This document shows, piece by piece, positions 44,560 to 50,955 of a DNA stretch of 50,955 nucleotides (position 1 is its first letter; each line of letters starts with the position of its first letter). The stretch is from positions 3,411 to 54,365 of the forward strand of contig MNCI01022141.1 in the NCBI GenBank assembly GCA_015680685.1, given 5' to 3'. Position numbers and translations under genes: made by a program. Source of the stretch: Gnetum montanum. Its lineage: Eukaryota > Streptophyta > Gnetopsida > Gnetales > Gnetaceae. The notes beneath the pieces were generated by a model. That model did no database searches and was not told the DNA's origin. It saw only the letters and a list, made by a program, of their open reading frames with translations.

Positions 44560-45720
44560 CACCAACATTTGGCCTCTAGTCTCATGACTTTGGGGTCAAG
44601 GAAAACAAAGGTGTTCTTCAAATAGGGTTTAGGTGCTTGCTAGTCTTTAGCAACACCAAGCCCTAGATACCTTTAAATAGACTTATTGGTTATGAAACAA
44701 ACTAAACGTGAGTATGTGTTTGCTGTTGTGAATGTTGAAATGGGGAGATTTGTGTATGAAACTGTAACTAGCTAATATAACAAAAATTCAGCTAATTTTG
44801 TCAAATATTATAAGTTGTTGAAGGTTCCTATTTTGTCAAATCACTTAGTATATATAGTCCCTATAGTACATTACTTTTAACAAATAAAATTTCACAAAAA
44901 AAAACATTTGAGTATAATTTTGCCAACTACTCCTAATTTCATCCAAAGAGAAAGTTCCACAAGAAAAACTAGAAATAGAGTGAGATTCAATGTGTTTTAA
45001 AGAGAAAAGAAAAGAAAGCAAATTTGTGTGGAATCTCAAACATTTAAGAAAAATAAATTAACATGAGGAAACACTTCACAATCAACCTATTTAAATTCAA
45101 TCTATTATGAATTATCCAAACCTTCTAAGCTCAAGAAGCAATTTCATAAAAGACACTTTAATTTAACTATCAAAATGCTTTGTAAACAATAAAGTACAAG
45201 CTTCTATTTATCTATTTAAATATTGGTCAAGAATTGCAAACAAAACTTTCAAAAAAAATTTAACTATTTCAAGATTGTAATATTAAGGTAATAAACTTTA
45301 TAAATAAGGAAACTATTTCAATCATCTCAAAGTATCAAAGATTGTCTAGATTCCCTAAACTCAAACAACCAATTTGTATAAGACATTACTATTAAATTGC
45401 TCAAAATGCTTTTCTAATACAACATAAGCTCTTATTTGGCAAACTTTAATAGAAGTCTAATATTGCGCAAAAATAGAGCTATAAAGGAAACATGGAAAAA
45501 TCCCAAAATTAAATGTCAAGCACAATACTATCTAAACTATTAGCTAATCAACTAAAACAAAATAGAAAGAAATGAACTCATATGATTAAAAAAAAATAGC
45601 TGAATTGATAAATTAGCAAATTATCTTACAAACTTCAAACTCTTCTTCTTGATCTTCCACCAATTCCTCTTGAATTCTACCCTTGAAGCCTTTTTATAGT
45701 GACTTCAAGGTAGTTACAAT
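44560..45720 (-). repeat. Direct repeat A (LTR-like), left of gene-fragment island
   Basis: This matches repeat B (47890-48690) in the same orientation, although diverged. Shared parts are TTTAGGTGCTTGCTAGTC (44630), AACACCAAG, GATACCTTTAAATAGACTTA, and the stretch AGTGAGATTCAATGTGTTTT (about 44978). On the minus strand it has TATAAAAAGG (about 45697), matching TATATAAAGC at the same place in B, then a leader-like region, and TGTTGG near 44563. This looks like promoter plus leader of a retroelement LTR, but no primer-binding site was found. Confidence 0.5.
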
Positions 45721-46070
45721 TAGCATGAGAAATGGAAGTAAGTTACAAACATTATAGACATTGGTTATAACCATCATATAAATTAATGATAATTAGTTAT
45801 AACCACCATGTAGTTATAACCATAATTGCCAAGTGTCCTTTTTTGGCAAGGTAGTTCAATTTTGTCTCATAAATTCCCTTTTTTTAATAATACTAGTTTA
45901 GCTATATATTTATAATATATATCTATTATTTGGCAGAGAAAATCTTATATATTTTATAAATTAATAAAATCTCAAATTGATTAATTGAGAATTAATATTC
46001 ATATTGAAAACCAAAATCAAAATGATTATACATTATTCGATCCCATTTTTTTATCACATTTTTCTCCATC
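45721..46070. other. AT-rich stretch
   Basis: No gene is seen. It contains several near-palindromic GGTTATAACC motifs (about 45763-45830) and a TATATATTTATAATATATAT run (about 45904-45925). Confidence 0.5.
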
Positions 46071-46114
46071 ATGGGATCTTATATGACTCGTGACATGGAA
46101 GGCAACAAAATACA

Positions 46115-46700
46115 CTACCCCCTCCCCCATCGCCAACCGTATTGGCATCTCGACCAAAGATATTTTTTAATATATAATCCACCTTTACTCTCGTCATTCA
46201 ATCCCGACAATGATACCACATTTGGTGGAAGTTTGACTTTTTCATACTTGCTAGGATATGAAACATTTGCTCCACTAAATGGACCGTCACCAAACTCCTG
46301 CAACGACTTACTGTTCTTGAATATTTCACTTAGATGGAGAAAATCATGATAATTTATATTCAATGATGTTAAACAAGCACATTTTTTTTAATTAAATGAA
46401 GATGAGCAATACTAACATTTTTTAGGCGTAGAAATTTTAAACCTCCAATGAAGAGTTACTGAAGGCAAATTCATGTAACCATTCGCCACCTTCATCTGCT
46501 ATCACACTCTCATCTGAAAACAAAGTTTCGAACAACCTGCAAAGGTGGGCGAGGTGCAAAAGGCCACGCGTTGAGAATGCCAAGCACGACGTGTCAAACT
46601 TCAAACTTAAGGATTGGAGCATGGTGCCACGGCTGCTGACCAGCACGCCCATATTATCGTCGCTTACCATCGTTGGACATAATTAAAATTTCAGCCTACA
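46115..46700 (-). pseudogene. COI1-like F-box/LRR gene fragment
   Basis: The minus-strand frame from 46673 reads RRMVSDDNMGVLVSSRG, STRGLLHLAHLCRLFETLF, DESVIADEGGEWLHEFAF and NSSLEV, then after a frameshift near 46440 AHLHLIKKKCACLTSLNI, SKSLQEFGDGPFSG and KYEKVKLPPNVVSLSGLN (to about 46208). This follows the leucine-rich repeats of the jasmonate co-receptor COI1; the 'GEWLHEL..NSSLE.LNFY' block separates COI1 from the related TIR1 auxin receptors. About 150 of some 600 residues are present, with no F-box. At least one frameshift and one stop make it a pseudogene. A COI1 paralogue of the same genome is the probable source. Confidence 0.7.
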
Positions 46701-47449
46701 AATTCGGCATGCCCAGCAGCTCATGCAAATTCGGCGTCCGTGTCAGAGGAAAACCTTGGGGCTGCTCCAAGAAAATTAAGCTTACAAAAGCGGTTTTGGT
46801 GACAAATTTTAGAGTTGCCTAATTTTAGAGTTGCCCATGCAGTCTGAGATTCTTGCATTGGCCGTCACTTGCAGGGCCTCACCGATGGTGATGGAGCCAG
46901 TTATGGAGATATGCAACTGCGGTTGTATCTCCCTTTCAGATGAATAATCTTGCGAATGTTGTGAGCATGACGATAGAGGTGATAGTAGTTGTGGAACAAT
47001 GGAAGTTGAAAGAGATGGAGAAGAAAATATTTGCATCACATTCATATTAATATTCATGGTGATGAAAATGCGTATCAGGCCTAAACCTCTTCTCTGCTGA
47101 ACAATCTGCATTAATCTTTTTCCTGAATTGCTGAACACGTTGTTGTCCAAATTCATGCTTTCTTCTTCTTGCTCAGCATCTTTATTGCAGTGAAGCCAGG
47201 CAGGTTCATGTATGGGACAGCAACAAAAACGACGTCAATCCCGCTGGAGTGGGCTGTGATGAATGACGTCTATGGTTGGTGACTAAACAGTTGCAAGGTT
47301 TCAGGAAAAACAAATTGATACAGTCATGACCCATCATGGTGGAAAACCTGTGAACCGCGCATAACCCTAGGTTTGGATAAGTTGCCCACAATTTGTTAAC
47401 GAACCAAAGCTATGGCTTTTTCCACGACCTGATCGTAATTACTGCTGCC
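46701..47449 (-). other. GC-richer segment between the two gene fragments
   Basis: A minus-strand frame 47156-46809 (115 codons; Ser/Gln-rich) and an open stretch around 47260-47160 (GIDVVFVAVPYMNLPGF) are visible, but I cannot assign them. Base composition resembles genic rather than transposon DNA, so it may hold further fragments of host genes. Confidence 0.35.
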
Positions 47450-47860
47450 TCATCCAAGTCTGCATCGTCCATGGTTATGAGGAGAGTCTTCTCCACCCAA
47501 CTCCACGGTTATAAGCTCTTTGATCATTCTTGTGTTTCTCTGCCATTGTCCTTCCAGTCTATCACCCTCAAGCATTTCTTCTTTGATATGGGAAAGATTT
47601 ATTGCACATAGCCCAATGACAAGCTTATAAACATCTATCTTTTTTGATGATCTTTCATTTAATAAACATTTAAGAGCAAAATGACCTATGATTCCACCAA
47701 TTTGAGTTGTAATATGTGTCTTCCTACTACCATTTAATTTTGCTAATCTGAAATCACCCAGCACTACTTGAAAGTCTTTCCAATCAAATATTAGCAATAT
47801 TTAAATCATAGTGAATATCAGTTACAAGATTAGCATTATAACCTTATAAAGCCTACTCCA
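47450..47860 (-). pseudogene. LRR receptor-like kinase fragment
   Basis: The minus strand reads a catalytic-loop remnant HYDLNIANI (about 47820), then DFQVVLGDFRLAKL (DFG changed to DFR), KTHITTQIGGIIGHFAL (the activation loop and APE region), SSKKIDVYKLVIGL and INLSHIKEE (about 47570). The order and spacing match kinase subdomains VIb to X of LRR-II-type receptor kinases (NIK/SERK relatives; 'THVTTQVRGTIGHIAPE'). Only about 115 codons are present, without extracellular or membrane parts. Loss of the HRD and DFG residues and a stop make it non-functional. Confidence 0.65.
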
Positions 47861-47889
47861 TTTAATGGCAGAGACATGCCAACAATCTC

Positions 47890-48690
47890 CTCCTTGCAAT
47901 GAGAATCACAAGGTTGAGAGTTCTTTCAAAAACTTGAGTTTAGATGTTTGCTAGTTTATGGAAACACCAAGGTGCAAATACCTCCAAATGAACTTAGTGG
48001 TTGTAATGAACTATGTGTTTTGAACTAACATTTAGTATAAATTTCACAATATTCTATTTTGGGAGATTAACAACAAATTGTACTTTTCTTAAAAGATACA
48101 ATCCCTTTTTACTCTATTTTACAAGCAAACAAATTTCTAACTATATCAGAGCAACTTAGTCTACATAATCTTGATCATATGCTACTTGTACTAATCGTTC
48201 TTTCATCTAATGTTCAAGTGGAATTTAACAGATCTATTACCAATCTTCCCTAGAGAAAAAAGTCAATGAAAAAAATGGAAACAAAGTAAGATTCAATGGA
48301 TTTTGAGAAGTATAACAATAAAATTGCATAAAATCTTAAATATTAAGATAAGCTACTATTGACATGAGTAAACAATTTAGAAAGGAAAGTTGTTTGAATT
48401 AGTTAATAATATGAAAAATTACTAAACCCTTGGCTTAGACAAGCAATTAAACAATTCAAGAAATGAGCTGCAAGATACACTATGATCTTGACTACTAGCT
48501 AAGAAACTATGATAAAGCAAAAAATTAAAAATAACTCACTGAATAGAAGTAAATGAGCTAAATCAAATTTGAGCTTAGAATGTCATTGTACAAAAACTTT
48601 TTCAAGAATTCATTTCTCCTAGCTTTTCTCTCTCCAAGATAATCCTTAAACAAATCTACTCTAAGCTTTATATAGCAACCTCTAGCAATT
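47890..48690 (-). repeat. Direct repeat B (LTR-like), right of gene-fragment island
   Basis: This matches repeat A; see GTTTAGATGTTTGCTAGTTT (47939), ACACCAAGG, AATACCTCCAAATGAACTTA and AGTAAGATTCAATGGATTTT (about 48286). On its left edge the minus strand reads AAGGAGGAGATTGTTGGCA (about 47900-47879), like the polypurine tract and TGTTGG start of many plant copia elements. TATATAAAGC lies at about 48670 (minus). Confidence 0.5.
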
Positions 48691-48892
48691 ACAATCATTA
48701 CAAGAGTTTAAAGCTACAGTTGCCTCACATTCTCCTAACATAGCTGTAAACCATTAGATAAATGTTTAGCCTCTAGAAAAATTCTTCTCATTTTCTAAAT
48801 TTGGAATCCATCCACTAATAACTATTATGTTAATTTCCCATGATTGAGAAGAACTTTAATGGCTTGATTCATTGTATTTGATTCAACGCTAT
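48691..48892. other. AT-rich stretch left of element Z
   Basis: No gene is recognised. GCTAT (48888-48892) would be the target duplication of element Z. Confidence 0.5.
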
Positions 48893-49695
48893 TGATGAGT
48901 GGCGAGGTACCCCTACACTCCACCATACGAATACGAGTGTGTACGCGCGATCCGGTCGAACTCCGCAAACTAAATGCCTTAACGCCACAAGAAACACTTG
49001 GGGTTAATCGTTCGTTGTCTTCCTAGGCTTGCTTGTATGTGTCATGGTGTATGGTTAAGCAAGTCTGAGGTATGTGATTTTTTTGGTATTTTCGGCTTAT
49101 CTACTATGCTACCAGGAGAAAGGGTTGAGAAACTAAGCTAACTCTAACTACTGATCTAAGTCTAAATTAACTAGCGTCAGAATCCGTTCCCACTTGCCGG
49201 ACACACCCTGAACTATGCAACTGTGGCTTACCAAACGCTAATCGTTACTGGGATCACCACATGTAACGCAAGTGCTCGAAGTGGTCATACTGAGGCACCT
49301 ATTTTGCCTATGTGTGATAAGCAGCCGATTCCTTGACTAGCCGTACACGTCCGTAAATGCTCCTAATCAAGTCGTACTTGAATGCACTAGGAAAGCAGTA
49401 AATGAAACCACGTTCTGCAAGGATCATCCAATCAAGTTCGTCTTTATTGTCGTACACAACTTGGGTTCAGGTTTACAAGTTGCTCGAATAAAGAGCTGTT
49501 CACTCTAGGACTCCTACTGCGGGCACATGGGGAAAAATTCTAACTCTGGAGTGATCAATCTGCCAGAGCTTCGCTACACTAGCCAGGATTGGGAAATGCA
49601 GGGAGTACCGCCTCTTATTTATAGATATGGCGGCGGGACGCGATATCGCAGGGTAAGATGCGATATCGCGGCCCAGTGCAAGTCGCGTCTCATCA
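48893..49695 (-). repeat. 3' LTR of element Z (803 bp)
   Basis: Bounded by TGATGAG and CTCATCA exactly. TATA box on the plus strand TATTTATA at 49617-49624. U3 has only two GATATCGC units (about 49640-49675). The minus-strand polypurine tract GGGGGGTA lies at 49696-49703. Confidence 0.92.
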
Positions 49696-50955
49696 TACCC
49701 CCCTGACTGAATGAAAACTCATCCTCGAGTTCCTTACAATGATATCAGGTAGGTATGGGATTATTAGGGGAAATGGAACTAATGAGATGACATGTGAAAA
49801 CAGTCTTTATTACAAGACTTGACAAAAACTGGTGTTCATGACAACAAGGGTGAACACCTTATTACAATGACATCAGGCCACAGTCGGCAGCTGAGAGAAA
49901 AGAGGAGAGAGAATAGAAGAGAAGAAGAGAGAAGAGTCTTGTTGCTGCCAATGTCTAGATTGCGCCTTTCGTTGTCCATCTGTAAGCGCATTATCAATTC
50001 TAGTCCTTGCATGTTGCTTCAGCGCTGCTCCATTCCAAGTGTCTGCTCCAGATCCATTCCGTTGTTGTATGATGGCCATCTGCACCCACAACACAATCAT
50101 ATATTAGCAAGGGTAATTGAATCATTAAGTACAGCATACCTTGCTTCGGTGTAGGTTTACTGGCTACGTTGTGGTATGGCTAATATGGATCTGGGAAAAT
50201 GTAGATGACGACTACCGAAGGCATAGGGGTTAGGAAGAAAAACAAAAAAATCCGAGGCTTAGGATAAATATCGAAAAAATTAGGCCCCGTACCCCCATGA
50301 CTAATCGCGAACCTCTGGTAGCGTTAGAATGGAGAGAGAAAAGGAATAGGAATGATAGGTAAAAAGGGACAACTATGGCATCGATAGAAAGGATGTCATG
50401 ATGGAAATGAACAAAAATGTTAATTAATTGCAAAACGTTAAGGAAAAGAAGTTAACTAAAGTTCCAAATAGGAATGTCAGTGGGTCCTCCCCAAAGCAGG
50501 CTCATGCCCTTAATGCCCTGACAATCCCACATTCAAAGAGTCCGTGGGCTCTGGGAATGTGCTTTGGAAGCAAGAGTTAAAGTCTTAACCGGAAGAATTT
50601 ACAAAAAGAAAACAAAGCATCAACCAAAGTATGTACAATGATACAACTGGCAATGAGGTGAATAATGGAGAGAAGGATGGAAAGAAGAGAAGTGGAATGG
50701 AATCCCAAGAACAAGGTGGTGTACAGCCCCTTGTGTGTGACATGATTAATGTGACTTGGCGAATCTCATTCCAACTCTGGCCTCAACCCAACCACTTCCA
50801 GTGACTTCGCATCAATGCAGTTGGTTAAATCATCCACTTGGGTAACAAGGATGCATCTTCGAAGCCACCACCATTCCGAAGAAACAAAGAAGAGAATGGG
50901 AAGCGAGAAGGACCTTAGTTAGAGGGAACACTTTGGTTCCATAACCAGTGCTTGT
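49696..50955 (-). other. Non-coding post-pol block of element Z
   Basis: No gene is seen. It contains the shared GAGTTTTCATTCAGTC phrase, a GA-rich run (49895-49938), CACAACGTAGCC (minus strand near 50168), GGGGAGGACCCACTGACATT (minus, near 50490) and CACTTCGCATCAATG-like sequence near 50803. The window ends before the hairpin region. Confidence 0.65.

Larger units (their letters stand above)
48893..50955 (-). mobile_element. Element Z: 3' end of a younger minus-strand gypsy copy
   Basis: The 3' LTR (49695 to 48893), polypurine tract and post-pol block run to the window edge; pol should follow to the right. CpG and intact motifs (GATATCGCGG, TACGCGCGATCCGG) are much more frequent than in the older copies, so it is probably the most recent insertion of the family here. 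Confidence 0.85.

Noticed and set aside
46071-46349. Plus-strand 92-codon frame
   Set aside because: It is antisense to the COI1-like fragment, which explains its composition.

Overview
The window is a gene-poor, AT-rich stretch of a large land-plant nuclear genome, built almost entirely of old, nested LTR retrotransposons. Plant origin is shown by Athila-type Ty3/gypsy polyproteins, a Ty1/copia reverse transcriptase, a primer-binding site resembling the tRNA-Asp complement, and fragments of a COI1-like F-box gene and a plant LRR receptor kinase. A gymnosperm is my best guess from the depth of nesting and decay, but the sequence alone does not prove it.

One Ty3/gypsy family dominates. Its LTRs are 750-930 bp, start TGATGAG and end CTCATCA. 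They occur at 2494-3325 (-), 14486-15228 (+), 17102-17804 (+, truncated), 17805-18622 (-), 22112-23043 (-), 31337-32192 (-), 38711-39474 (+), 41268-42072 (+) and 48893-49695 (-). The internal order is gag (PF03732-like domain and a short CCHC knuckle), protease, RT, RNase H, integrase with a GPY/F tail, then about 2 kb of conserved non-coding DNA, a polypurine tract and the 3' LTR. All copies carry in-frame stops, mostly at Trp, Gln or Arg codons, as expected from long-term deamination of methylated C.

Layout. 1-144 is a GC-rich end of an unknown element. 145-3325 is the 5' part of a minus-strand gypsy element (element 0) lodged in the gag of a plus-strand element (element 1, 3326-15228), which itself splits a copia element (RT resumes at 15229). 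Element 1 carries a very long extra ORF (11383-14290) between pol and the 3' LTR. 17102-18622 has two LTRs of the gypsy family head to head. 20089-20978 is an unidentified decayed ORF. 22112-32192 is the only complete element of the window (element 2, minus strand, both LTRs). It sits in the protease gene of a different, Tat-like element, whose reading frame resumes across the insertion. 32700-39474 is a 5'-truncated plus-strand element (element 3), next to the 3' end of another (G, 39475-42072).

42073-48892 is not LTR-family sequence. It contains a large foldback, a minisatellite and repeated modules (42245-44450), then two diverged direct repeats (about 44560-45720 and 47890-48690) bracketing a GC-richer island with fragments of two host genes, an LRR receptor kinase and a COI1-like jasmonate co-receptor, on the minus strand. 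The window ends in the 3' end of a further minus-strand gypsy copy (Z), which keeps many CpG and looks youngest.

No intact host gene, tRNA, rRNA or CRISPR was found. The main points of interest are the extra ORF of element 1, the captured-gene island, the 14-bp GATATC-type array in the LTR U3 (10 units in one LTR of element 2, 3 in the other), a conserved hairpin downstream of pol, and the foldback locus.
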